DNA of 13,389 bases from Gemmatimonadota bacterium. Lineage in GTDB: Bacteria; Gemmatimonadota; Gemmatimonadetes; Longimicrobiales; Gaopeijiaceae. The translations under genes and the position numbers were made by a program. A model generated the notes under the pieces. It did no database searches. It was given only the letters and a program-made list of their open reading frames with translations, and was not told the origin of the DNA. The first letter of the stretch is position 1. Each line of letters begins with the position of its first letter. The stretch covers positions 1 through 13,389 of the forward strand of contig WGEM01000585.1 in NCBI GenBank assembly GCA_015492755.1, given 5' to 3'. Shown here in pieces: positions 1 to 6,072 of this stretch.

Positions 1-310
1 CACCGTCTCGGGTCCTGCCGCACCGGCACCCGTGCGCCGTCCCTCCACTCGGGCCGACGCGGCGGCGGCGAGGACCGCCTCGCTGAATCTGCTCAACTGC
101 CTTGCGTGCACGATGCCCCTCCTCGACGGGCGGAGTGAACTCGATGCGCCCAGGATTCACCGGACCCGTCAAAGCCACGTCAATACAGGCTCCGGGCATC
201 CGCGCTCCACGCTCCGCCCTCGACGCGGCGTGTGGCGCGGGGTGTCACGAAGGCGAGCATCGTGTATGGTATCCGTGCCGGTGCTCCGGATCCGCACAGG
301 GAGGAATCGC
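1..310. other. left-edge region with no assignable gene
   Basis: I see no convincing gene here. One minus-strand frame is open from about 202 to the left edge, but its third codon positions are not GC-rich like those of the neighbours and I recognise no motif, so it is not called. The last 60 bases must hold the promoter of the MerR gene at 311. A loose pair of boxes (TGTCAC at 243, TATGGT at 265, 16-bp spacer) and an ATCCG/CGGAT inverted pair (271-291) are visible. Neither is a clear mer operator. Confidence 0.4.
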
Positions 311-739
311 GTGACGCCCCTTACCATCGGACAGCTCGCCCGCGCCGCCGGTGTGGGCGTGGAGACGGTGCGCTTCTACGAACGGCGCGGCCTCCTCCCC
401 GCCCCACCCCGTACCCGGAGCGGGTACCGCCAGTATCCGCCGGAGACGGTGGAGCGGATCCGCTTCATCCGCAGGGCGCAGAGCATCGGATTCACGCTGG
501 AGGAGATCCGGGAGCTCCTGGAGCTGCGGGTGGACGAGGTGGCGGCGTGCGGCGCGGTGGAGGCGAAGGCGCGCGCGAAGCTGGAGCAGGTGCACGCCAA
601 GATGGAGGAGCTCGCCCGTATCGAGGCGGCGCTCCACGCCCTGGTGGAGGCCTGCCGGAAGCGCGAACCCACCGGCGAATGCCCCATCCTGGAGGCGCTG
701 GAACACGACGCCGGCGGCGTGCCACCCGGAGAGGCTTGA
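311..739 (+). CDS. merR: MerR-family mercury-type regulator
   Basis: 142-residue metal-sensing transcription factor of the MerR family. The N-terminal winged helix-turn-helix is clear (ETVRFYERRGLL about residues 18-29, SGYRQY about 37-42). It is followed by the long dimerisation helix. Cys80, Cys115 and Cys124 reproduce the 35- and 9-residue spacing of the Hg(II) ligands Cys82, Cys117 and Cys126 in Tn501 MerR, and the CPILEAL context after the third Cys also matches. Hg(II) sensing is therefore the best inference. Start: a GTG at 311 preceded by GGAGGA (299-304); upstream in-frame starts would add about 93 residues with no family similarity. Odd: no mer structural gene follows. The next gene is a cold-shock gene, and the MerT/MerP genes lie on the opposite strand with a second MerR of their own. 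Confidence 0.9.
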   Translation: MTPLTIGQLARAAGVGVETVRFYERRGLLPAPPRTRSGYRQYPPETVERIRFIRRAQSIGFTLEEIRELLELRVDEVAACGAVEAKARAKLEQVHAKMEELARIEAALHALVEACRKREPTGECPILEALEHDAGGVPPGEA

Positions 740-858
740 CTTCCGGAGAGGCATTGGCGATCCTCCCGGCGCGTCGCAGGGAACAGGCGGCGCTTGATGA
801 AGATTGGACGAGGGCGAAGGTCTCGTGCGGCAATCTCGAGATCTCCGCCCTTTTGGTT

Positions 859-876
859 TGTGGCCGGGCGGCCACA
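859..876 (+). other. stem-loop in the cold-shock gene leader
   Basis: Perfect 7-bp inverted repeat TGTGGCC / GGCCACA around a GGGC loop, about 90 nt upstream of the cold-shock start codon. No T-tract follows on either strand, so it is unlikely to be a terminator of merR. Cold-shock mRNAs often carry long structured leaders, and the 225-nt merR-csp gap is otherwise empty. A leader-RNA role is inference. Confidence 0.35.
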
Positions 877-964
877 CGGCGCGCGGACGTGCCCGCGCAG
901 GTAGCGCAGTCGGGAAGTACGGTTCACGTGGCTCCGACTTGCACCAACACAAGGAGCGCATTGA

Positions 965-1171
965 ATGCGTACCAGAGGAACCGTGAAGTGGTTCAACGAT
1001 CAGAAGGGTTTCGGTTTCATCACCCCCGACGACGGCAGCCGGGACTGCTTCGTGCATCACAGCGCGATCCAGACCGAGGGCTTCCGCACGCTCGCCGAGG
1101 GCGCCGCGGTGGAGTTCGACATCGTGGAGGGCCAGAAGGGTCCCGCGGCGGAGAACGTCGTCCCGGTCTGA
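965..1171 (+). CDS. cold-shock protein (CspA family)
   Basis: 68-residue single cold-shock domain, the usual length for the family. It is a five-stranded OB-fold that binds single-stranded RNA and DNA and acts as an RNA chaperone or antiterminator. The signature is present: GTVKWFN near the N-terminus, RNP1 as KGFGFI (about residues 14-19) and RNP2 as CFVHH, followed by [17 protein letters not shown]2 is slightly unusual: Cys replaces the common Val/Ile and the second aromatic (VFVHF-type) is His. Start: the ATG at 965 has AAGGAG at 951-956. The gene is monocistronic, with a strong terminator 39 nt after the stop. Nothing ties it functionally to the metal genes beyond adjacency. Confidence 0.95.
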   Translation: MRTRGTVKWFNDQKGFGFITPDDGSRDCFVHHSAIQTEGFRTLAEGAAVEFDIVEGQKGPAAENVVPV

Positions 1172-1209
1172 ACGACCTCTGAGGCGGCGCAGGGCGTCGC
1201 CTGAGTTCA

Positions 1210-1250
1210 TCGGCCGTCCCGGTTCGTCCGGGGCGGCCGATTCGCTTTCT
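1210..1250 (+). terminator. intrinsic terminator of the cold-shock gene
   Basis: A 13-bp stem (1210-1222 with 1228-1240, one G-U pair) closes a 5-nt loop TTCGT. A pyrimidine-rich tail TTCGCTTTCT follows at 1241-1250. The tail lies on the plus-strand side only, so it ends csp transcription. It also separates csp from the convergent mer-like operon, whose last stop codon is at 1251. Confidence 0.85.
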
Positions 1251-1826
1251 CTATCCCGGCAGACCTGGTGGGAGACCGCCGCCCAGAACGGATGTGACCA
1301 CAATCTCCTGGTCCGGAGATACGTCTCCCTCTCCCGCGGGGATCTCCACCTCCACGGTGGCCGTCCCGCCGGCGTACCGGGCCAGTTCCTCCAGCGTCGC
1401 GGGCGCGCCGCGCGCCGGGTGGAACACTCCGTCATTCGGGTCGGCGATGCTGAGCACCCCGTCGTGCTCCTGGACGCGGACCACCATGCGTGCGTGTGCT
1501 TCGCGCGGCGTGAATCCCTGCTCCCGAATCAGCGACCGCAACCGGCCGAGGGTCACGTCGTGGGCGGGCTCGAACTCCACCGTGAGCAAGCCGTCGTTGA
1601 GACTCACGCGGGCCTCGCGCACCCCGGGAAGGTCCGACACGGCTACGCGCACGGCGTAGGCGCATACGCTTCAGTCCATCCCGTAGATGGTCTGATCGAC
1701 CCGCACGAGCTGCCCGTGCACCGGGACGACCGCCCCGAGGACCACGACACACGCGGCGATCCCCGCCTGAATCACACGCCGCCGAGACGACTGCCCTGCA
1801 CTGCGTCCCAACACACTGCTTCTCAT
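1251..1826 (-). CDS. MerP-like HMA protein with in-frame TGA (putative selenoprotein)
   Basis: Exported heavy-metal-associated (HMA) protein, 191 residues if the TGA at 1673-1671 is read through as residue 52. ATG at 1826 with GGAGGG 4-5 nt upstream. Residues 15-38 form a signal peptide or anchor with a Tat-like SRRRVIQAG run, ending near VHGQ. The HMA domain then reads VRVDQTIYGMD-U-SVCAYAV, followed by LPGVREARVSL and LLTVEFEP. The TGA replaces the first Cys of GMxCxxC, leaving Cys55 as partner. About 75 further residues (ADPNDGVFHPARGAP, VEVEIPAGE) are unassigned. The downstream frame alone (GTG at 1652) would lack the metal site and export signal; the upstream part alone is 51 residues. 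MerP-like proteins pass Hg(II) to MerT, and selenolate binds Hg(II) very tightly, so Sec here makes chemical sense. Alternatives: a nonsense mutation or a sequencing error. The gene closes the mer-like operon. Confidence 0.75.
1643..1659 (-). promoter_or_regulatory. candidate bacterial SECIS stem-loop
   Basis: On the minus strand a perfect 6-bp stem CTACGC/GCGTAG encloses the 5-nt loop CGTGC. There are 17 nt between the TGA and the loop, and G is the second loop base. This fits the usual description of bacterial SECIS elements: short upper stem, small loop with G in the first two positions, and 16-37 nt from UGA to loop. The stem also encodes conserved HMA residues, as in-gene SECIS elements must. 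A 6-bp hairpin in GC-rich DNA can arise by chance, so the weight comes from its position. Confidence 0.55.
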
Positions 1827-1840
1827 CGTGCCCTCCAGGT

Positions 1841-2728
1841 TCAGAACCAGACGCTGAGATTCACCACGAATCGCAACCCGTCGTTTTCGGCTCCGGCGCC
1901 GACCCGCTGATAGAGCGGCCACGCCGGCCCGCCGGCGATGCCCCACCAGCCGTAGAGACCCAGGACGGTCACGGCGGCGTACACCTGGCGGAATTCCGTT
2001 CCGGCCACCGGAGATCCGTCCACGGAGGCGGCCCCCACCCGCTCGCCCACAATTTCCACGAACGCCCGCCAGTCGGGTGTCGGATCGTACGTCTGAAAAC
2101 GGGGCGGCCGGTAGCCCACCACGAGACTACCCATGAGGACATCGCCAAGACGCTCCTGCGACGAGGAAGAGGCAGCCGAGCGGCGAGCCGCGCCACCCAA
2201 CCAGACGTACCACGACCGTGAGGCATGTCCGGTGACCACCGCTCCGAAGAGCGCGGGCGCCGTACCGAACCCCGCGCGGGTCTCATCTGTGGGGATGTCG
2301 GCCGCCAGCCACACTGTGGTTTCGCGACGCGTACCCACGTCCACGCCCTTCCGGTGGAACCTCCAGCCCAGCATGACCTCGGCGTCGGCGCCGGCGGGCA
2401 TCCGGGTGAACGCGCGCGCCGGGAGCGCTCGCTCCGGATTGCGTACCATGACGGGCCATGAGACCGACACCTGCAGGTCTTCGGTGACGCCGTAGGAAAG
2501 CATCGGGCGGGACATCACGCCCGACGTTCCACCGGAGCGCCGGAGCATCCAGGCCACGTCCAGCCCCCATCCACCCTTCCCCAGAGTCGGCGTGGAGAGG
2601 CCGTAGACCGGTCCGTGCCCCTGCGCCCTCAGCGTGCCCGGGGCGGCGGCCAGCCCAACGAGGGCCAGCGCGGCCCCGAACGCCCCGGAGGCTGCCCTCC
2701 GGATCCGGACGCGACGGGTGGGCTTCAT
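1841..2728 (-). CDS. outer-membrane beta-barrel protein of the mer-like operon
   Basis: 295 residues. The N-terminus is basic (MKPTRRVRIRRAASG), followed by a hydrophobic stretch and an LRAQ-G cleavage-like site, so it is exported. The rest alternates polar and hydrophobic residues in strand-sized pieces with many Gly, Trp and Tyr, and it ends in FVVNLSVWF. The terminal Phe is typical of proteins handed to the Bam machinery. Start: the ATG at 2728 overlaps the MerT stop by 4 nt (ATGA), indicating translational coupling. Longer in-frame starts would run through merT in the wrong frame. I do not recognise a named family; it resembles generic outer-membrane transporter or meta-pathway-type barrels. 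Its position between MerT and MerP suggests metal passage across the outer membrane, but that is inference. Confidence 0.75.
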   Translation of the reverse strand: MKPTRRVRIRRAASGAFGAALALVGLAAAPGTLRAQGHGPVYGLSTPTLGKGGWGLDVAWMLRRSGGTSGVMSRPMLSYGVTEDLQVSVSWPVMVRNPERALPARAFTRMPAGADAEVMLGWRFHRKGVDVGTRRETTVWLAADIPTDETRAGFGTAPALFGAVVTGHASRSWYVWLGGAARRSAASSSSQERLGDVLMGSLVVGYRPPRFQTYDPTPDWRAFVEIVGERVGAASVDGSPVAGTEFRQVYAAVTVLGLYGWWGIAGGPAWPLYQRVGAGAENDGLRFVVNLSVWF

Positions 2729-3135
2729 GCGGGGTCGATCCAGGCAAGAATCGGCCCGAGCGCGAACGCCACGAAGGCACCGATGCCGTAGATCACCACC
2801 GACAGCCACCACACCACCCGGCCGGTGCGGCCGAGCCAGACCGGGCACACACGCCTCGAGGAAACCGCTCCCCCCGCCAGGCGCCATTCGAACCGCGCCG
2901 CCACGATGAGGAGCGCTGCGGCCGCGAAGACCCAGACCTTGTGCCGGGACAGGAACACCAGCCACGGGGCTGCGCTCACCACGCTCGCCACCGCTCCACC
3001 CATTCCGAGGAGCACCAGCACCGATGGCAGTGCGCAGCACACGAGTGCGCCGCATGCCCCCGCGAGGGCGGTCCACAGGGGACCGCGTCGCGATCCGGCT
3101 GTTCCGGTCACGTGCACGTCGGTTCGGAGACTCAA
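2725..3135 (-). CDS. merT: MerT-like mercuric transport membrane protein
   Basis: 136 residues with three hydrophobic segments (about 20-55, 64-80, 106-132). The first carries the vicinal pair Cys33-Cys34 in GALVCCALPSVLVLLGMGGA, the hallmark of MerT, where the pair takes Hg(II) from periplasmic MerP. The second, cytoplasmic-side site is reduced: classical MerT has a Cys pair near 76/82, whereas here only Cys97 (RRVCPVW) is seen, plus Cys28 in the first helix. The start is a TTG at 3135 that overlaps the preceding stop by 4 nt (TTGA), so translation is coupled. The stop overlaps the next gene's ATG in the same way. No mercuric reductase gene is in the window, so the fate of imported metal is unknown. 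Confidence 0.85.
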   Translation of the reverse strand: MSLRTDVHVTGTAGSRRGPLWTALAGACGALVCCALPSVLVLLGMGGAVASVVSAAPWLVFLSRHKVWVFAAAALLIVAARFEWRLAGGAVSSRRVCPVWLGRTGRVVWWLSVVIYGIGAFVAFALGPILAWIDPA

Positions 3136-3323
3136 TCTTCGCGCAGCACCGGAACTTCGGCGAGGGCCCCCTCTCGGATCAGGCGGACCAACACATTCCA
3201 GGCCCGGGGCTCGAGGGTGGCGATGCCCGGAGCCTCTCCGATCTCCACCCGCCCGTCCGGGCGAAACACCACCTCAGGACACGCAGTGCACTCGGGACAC
3301 AGGGACACGCGACGTTCAGACAT
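3132..3323 (-). CDS. small Cys-rich protein (CPECTACPEV) of the mer-like operon
   Basis: 63 residues, soluble, with no signal peptide or membrane segment. Near the N-terminus it has CPECTACPEV: three Cys spaced C-x2-C-x2-C, at residues 9, 12 and 15. This is followed by an FRPDGRVEIGE beta-hairpin-like stretch and the helix PRAWNVLVRLIREGAL. I do not recognise the family. The three clustered Cys and the location between a metal regulator and MerT suggest a cytoplasmic metal or thiol role, for example a small metal carrier, but nothing shows the reaction. The ATG at 3323 has a strong AAGGAGG (3335-3329) and begins 20 nt after the regulator's stop. The product's stop overlaps merT's TTG, so the two are probably translated together. 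Confidence 0.75.
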   Translation of the reverse strand: MSERRVSLCPECTACPEVVFRPDGRVEIGEAPGIATLEPRAWNVLVRLIREGALAEVPVLRED

Positions 3324-3342
3324 GGCATCCTCCTTGGACCAT

Positions 3343-3792
3343 CTACAACCGGCCACGCCGCCCGGCGGACGGCGTCACTGGCCGAGGCGCATCGGGCGCA
3401 CCTTCCACGACCGCTGACTCTACGATGGCGCACACGTGGGCCCCCGCCGGCGTGAACCCCTCCTCGAGCGCCCGCGCGAGCCCCTCCCTCAGGGCGGCAA
3501 GCTCGCGAATTCGCGTATCGATCTCGTCGATCCTGGCGCGCAGCATCCGGCGCACCTTCGGGCACGGAGACCCTTCGCGGGTGGCCGCACGGATGATCTC
3601 GCCCACCTCGTCCAGCGACATCCCCAGGGCTTGCGCCTTCCGGATGAACGCCAGGCGATCCAACGCCTCGTCCTCGTAGACGCGGTATCCCCCGGATGTA
3701 CGTGCCACGGGCCGCAGGAGGCCCCGTCGCTCGTAGTAGCGAATCGTGTCCGGCGTCACGCCGCTGCGGGCCGCAAGTTCACCGATTCGCAC
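3343..3792 (-). CDS. MerR-family metal-responsive regulator of the mer-like operon
   Basis: 149 residues. The winged-helix N-terminus is typical: MRIGELAARSGV, DTIRYYERRGLL (15-26), SGGYRVY (33-39). The dimerisation helix is IDEIDTRIRELAALREGLARAL. Candidate metal ligands are Cys77 at the head of that helix and His119/Cys121 in AHVCAIVES near the C-terminus. The mercury triad is incomplete (no second Cys before the final one). The Cys77 position and the C-terminal HxC look more like the ZntR/CadR/PbrR group, so the inducer cannot be assigned from sequence. Start: GTG at 3792 with GGAGG upstream. It is the first gene of the operon and lies directly behind a MerR-type promoter (3861-3891), which implies autoregulation of the whole unit; classical mer loci instead transcribe merR divergently. 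Confidence 0.9.
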   Translation of the reverse strand: MRIGELAARSGVTPDTIRYYERRGLLRPVARTSGGYRVYEDEALDRLAFIRKAQALGMSLDEVGEIIRAATREGSPCPKVRRMLRARIDEIDTRIRELAALREGLARALEEGFTPAGAHVCAIVESAVVEGAPDAPRPVTPSAGRRGRL

Positions 3793-3860
3793 TTCGGACC
3801 TCCGAGGCCAGGGTTGGTCGATCCCAGCGCGTCACCGAGGCCGGTGCAGGCCTCAAAGGC

Positions 3861-3891
3861 ACACTAACTCTGGAGTCCACTCCAGAGTCAA
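3861..3891 (-). promoter_or_regulatory. MerR-type promoter/operator of the mer-like operon
   Basis: On the minus strand: -35 TTGACT (3891-3886), a 19-bp spacer, and -10 TAGTGT (3866-3861). The perfect dyad ACTCTGGAGT-GG-ACTCCAGAGT (3867-3888) fills the spacer and overlaps the -35 box. An overlong 19-bp spacer with a centred dyad is the defining layout of promoters that MerR-family proteins untwist. It lies about 70 bp before the regulator's start codon with no other gene between, so it should drive regulator, small Cys-rich protein, merT, barrel and HMA protein together. Confidence 0.9.
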
Positions 3892-3901
3892 GGTCCGGCC
3901 C

Positions 3902-4378
3902 TCACCTCCCCCGGCGCGACGACCAGTGGATGGCCTTGATCTTCCATCCGTCGTCCTGCCGGACGAGCACCGCGAGCTCGGCGCCCCGGGAGTTGATTTC
4001 GCGATCACCCATCCGGCCTCTCGTGGTGCTGGTGGACCACACCCAGGCCACGTCCCCGACCACCTGCACGTTCAGCACGCCGCGTTCACGTTTCACGGCC
4101 TGCGCGAATCGCATGTCGCCGGCGAGGTGCCCGCTCCGGTAGTGCTCCTTATCCTCCACTCCGCCACGCTCCAGGATGACTACGTCGTCGGCCAGAAGAC
4201 TCAGCGCGGTGGTGGAATCGCCCTGCGCCAGCGCTTCGTGAAAGCGGTTGAGCACCGCCGCCGCCGCGTCTTCGTCCGTCTGGGCCGCGAGGGGGGAGCC
4301 GGCCGCCGGAAAGGCCAGCCCGAAGCCGAGCAGGAAGATGCGCAGGGTCCTCGGCATGGTTTCGAATCGGTCTTTCAT
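3902..4378 (-). CDS. secreted NTF2-like (SnoaL/DUF4440-type) protein
   Basis: 158 residues. An N-terminal signal sequence (RTLRIFLLGFGLAFPAAG, cleavage near PLAAQ-T) predicts export. The mature part looks like a cystatin/NTF2-like alpha+beta cone: a first helix DAAAAVLNRFHEALAQGD, then LLADDVVILERGG, a central HYRSGH region, and strands VLNVQVVGDVAWVWSTST and LAVLVRQDDGWKIKAIHWS. The final W-K-I-xx-I-H-W-S is characteristic of DUF4440/SnoaL-like proteins. These vary widely in function, and no catalytic residues can be named. The ATG at 4378 follows GGAGGGAG and lies 6 nt after the stop of the PepSY gene, so the two are co-transcribed. A second Met (residue 8) is an alternative start. Confidence 0.8.
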   Translation of the reverse strand: MKDRFETMPRTLRIFLLGFGLAFPAAGSPLAAQTDEDAAAAVLNRFHEALAQGDSTTALSLLADDVVILERGGVEDKEHYRSGHLAGDMRFAQAVKRERGVLNVQVVGDVAWVWSTSTTRGRMGDREINSRGAELAVLVRQDDGWKIKAIHWSSRRGR

Positions 4379-4384
4379 GGTGAA

Positions 4385-5839
4385 CTACTCCCTCCGGCGT
4401 GAAGTGGGGCGGGCGAGACGCCAGCCTGTGAGCATCATGGTGAGAATCGAGAGCTGAAGAATGGTCAGCAGCACGGTATCCCACCACGGATTCCCCGTGA
4501 ATCCGAATGTGTGGTACAACAGGAACGGCCCGAAGGCTCGCCATATGGCGGGGCGCCGCTGAATCACTTCGCCCGTATGTTGCGAGACGTGCACATCCGT
4601 CGCATCGGGATCGTCGAAGCGGATCCGGTACGTGGGCACGCGGGCGTTGAAGTCCATCCAGTACTCCTCAGAGGGCTCCACCGCTCCCACCGGTCGACCC
4701 AGGACGACGTCGGCCGCTGCGGCGGCGGCAATCTCCGGTGGGAGCGCTTCCGTCCTCCGTCCACTCGGAGCGTGGATGAGTATCCCCGGACGGTTACGCA
4801 CCGGATACGCGATCCAGTACGGCTCGCCATCGATCCTCCGCCACTCGTAGCGCTGGATGGGGACCTCTCCGGCCACCAACTCCTCCGGCAGCGCCTCGGC
4901 GATCCTGGAGACCGGGGCCAGCGTGTCCGTCACCGCGATGCCGCCTTGCCAGTCGTGGCGGAAGGACCCCTGTCCCCGGAACCGCGGCTCGATGGGTCCC
5001 AGGTTGAACCACAGGTAGGCACCCACCAGCATCTGAGTGGCCAGGAAGAAGCCGGCGAAGGGGGCCAGCCGCGCGTGCACGCGCCGCACCGGGCGCACGG
5101 CGCGGGTCCAACGTTTGCGAGCATGCCGACGGTCCCACCACAGGATGTAGCCGAGGACCACCAGGACGAGGCTCATTCCCGCCAGACCGTAGAGGAGGGT
5201 GGTGAAGAGTACGATGCTGTCTCCCCACTGCCAGACGTGAACGGTCCTGTACGCCCGCTGAAACCACGCCGCCAGGGGATCCGTCCGACGCAGCACACGC
5301 CCCGAAGACCGGCTCAGCACCAGTTCACTCGGTTGCTCGCCCTCCATACGCACGAAGACAGCGGGAACACGCTCCACCGTGTAGTAGCGGTTGAACTCCG
5401 CCCCCGAGCGCATCTCGGCCACCCTGGTGCCCTGGAGCTCGTCGTCCGCCACCCGGCGGAGGACGGAATCGGGCAGCGGGTCCAGGCGCTCGCCCGTGGA
5501 TGCGTCGTAGACCCGCTCAAGATCGAAGGGACCCGGCTTGACGATATAGGCCGGCACGCCACCCAGCGGCTCCAGCCGGAGCCAGTAGATCCGGTCAAAG
5601 CCGTCCTCGGCCATTCTCCCGAGGATCGCGGTGGGCGGGAGCAGCGCCTCCTCCTCCATGCGCCCGCCTACGTCGTGTGCGGCTTTCAGGTGGTACACAC
5701 CCTGCAGCCCGTTGGGAAGCGCAAGGCCCACACCGTGGAGAACGAACGACGACGCGATCCAGCCTGCCAGCGGCACGATGGTCGCAAGACCCAGCAGTCG
5801 ATGCCAGCGGGAGATCTGACGACGATGACGCGCGATCAA
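4385..5839 (-). CDS. PepSY-associated membrane protein
   Basis: 484 residues from the TTG at 5839, which is preceded by AAGGGGGAG. A longer in-frame ATG at 5956 would add 39 Pro/Arg-rich residues unlike the family, so the TTG is preferred. Four membrane segments are visible, at about 13-40, 208-235, 258-280 and 453-475. Two large extracytoplasmic parts lie between segments 1-2 and 3-4. These contain PepSY-like pieces: YDASTGERLDPLPDS (111-125), LVLSRSSGRVLRRTDPLAAWFQ, and VHVSQHTGEVIQRR near 417-429. This layout matches PepSY_TM proteins, often tied to iron or siderophore reduction or other envelope redox and metal functions. Histidines next to the membrane segments (H13, H35, H201) could bind haem or metal, but that is not shown. 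It is followed at once by the secreted NTF2-like gene. I could not identify its promoter in the 125 bp upstream. Confidence 0.8.
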   Translation of the reverse strand: MIARHRRQISRWHRLLGLATIVPLAGWIASSFVLHGVGLALPNGLQGVYHLKAAHDVGGRMEEEALLPPTAILGRMAEDGFDRIYWLRLEPLGGVPAYIVKPGPFDLERVYDASTGERLDPLPDSVLRRVADDELQGTRVAEMRSGAEFNRYYTVERVPAVFVRMEGEQPSELVLSRSSGRVLRRTDPLAAWFQRAYRTVHVWQWGDSIVLFTTLLYGLAGMSLVLVVLGYILWWDRRHARKRWTRAVRPVRRVHARLAPFAGFFLATQMLVGAYLWFNLGPIEPRFRGQGSFRHDWQGGIAVTDTLAPVSRIAEALPEELVAGEVPIQRYEWRRIDGEPYWIAYPVRNRPGILIHAPSGRRTEALPPEIAAAAAADVVLGRPVGAVEPSEEYWMDFNARVPTYRIRFDDPDATDVHVSQHTGEVIQRRPAIWRAFGPFLLYHTFGFTGNPWWDTVLLTILQLSILTMMLTGWRLARPTSRRRE

Positions 5840-5954
5840 CGGACTCCCCCTTCTCGAGCGGTGCGGTCCCGGTGAAGAGCCGCCGTCCGCGGCGGCCCGC
5901 TGCCCTGCAGGCCGGAATGTACCGTTCCACCCCACCCCTGTCCCGGCCCCCGGC

Positions 5955-6009
5955 ATGAAGATTTCTTCACTCGCCGTTCACGCCGGGTTCATGCGGCGAT
6001 GCCTACACT
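5955..6009 (+). promoter_or_regulatory. shared promoter element A, upstream of copC
   Basis: Reads ATGAA-N6-TTCAC-N6-TTCAC-N6-TTCAT-N11-TACACT. TTCA repeats begin at 5966, 5977 and 5988, the inverted arm ATGAA is at 5955, and the -10 box is at 6004-6009. Exact 11-bp spacing of direct repeats in place of a -35 box is the hallmark of OmpR/PhoB-family activators; the repeat also resembles the GTTCAC units of the Streptomyces PHO box. Predicted transcription starts near 6016, about 57 nt before copC. The same layout recurs at 8034-8088 and 11103-11157. Confidence 0.8.
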
Positions 6010-6072
6010 GGTCGCACGGTGTCGTGATCTGAGCGACGCCACATCCATGAACCCGATCCGGGCCTGCCCATC

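Noticed and set aside
1..202. Minus-strand frame open to the left edge
   Set aside because: Third-position composition is unlike the neighbouring genes and no motif is recognisable; it cannot be judged without the sequence beyond the edge.
736..766. TTGACT after merR as the -35 box of a MerR-type promoter
   Set aside because: No -10 box lies 19 bp downstream, no dyad fills the spacer, and it overlaps the end of merR.
232..1435. Long overlapping frames across merR and csp (316 residues plus strand, 396 residues minus strand)
   Set aside because: They are Pro/Arg/Gly-rich shadows of GC-rich DNA with no family features, and they cover well-supported genes.
1251..1652. A stand-alone 133-residue protein starting at the GTG at 1652
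   Set aside because: It would start inside the first helix of the HMA fold, lack export signal and metal ligands, and has no ribosome-binding site. The same frame continues upstream through the TGA into a proper start at 1826.
2729..3076. N-terminal extension of the beta-barrel protein to 3076
   Set aside because: It runs through merT in another frame. The ATG at 2728 gives a proper signal peptide and a 4-nt coupling overlap.
5914..5928. Partly palindromic GGAATGTACCGTTCC upstream of the PepSY gene
   Set aside because: The arms have mismatches, no promoter boxes are aligned with it, and there is no second copy in the window.
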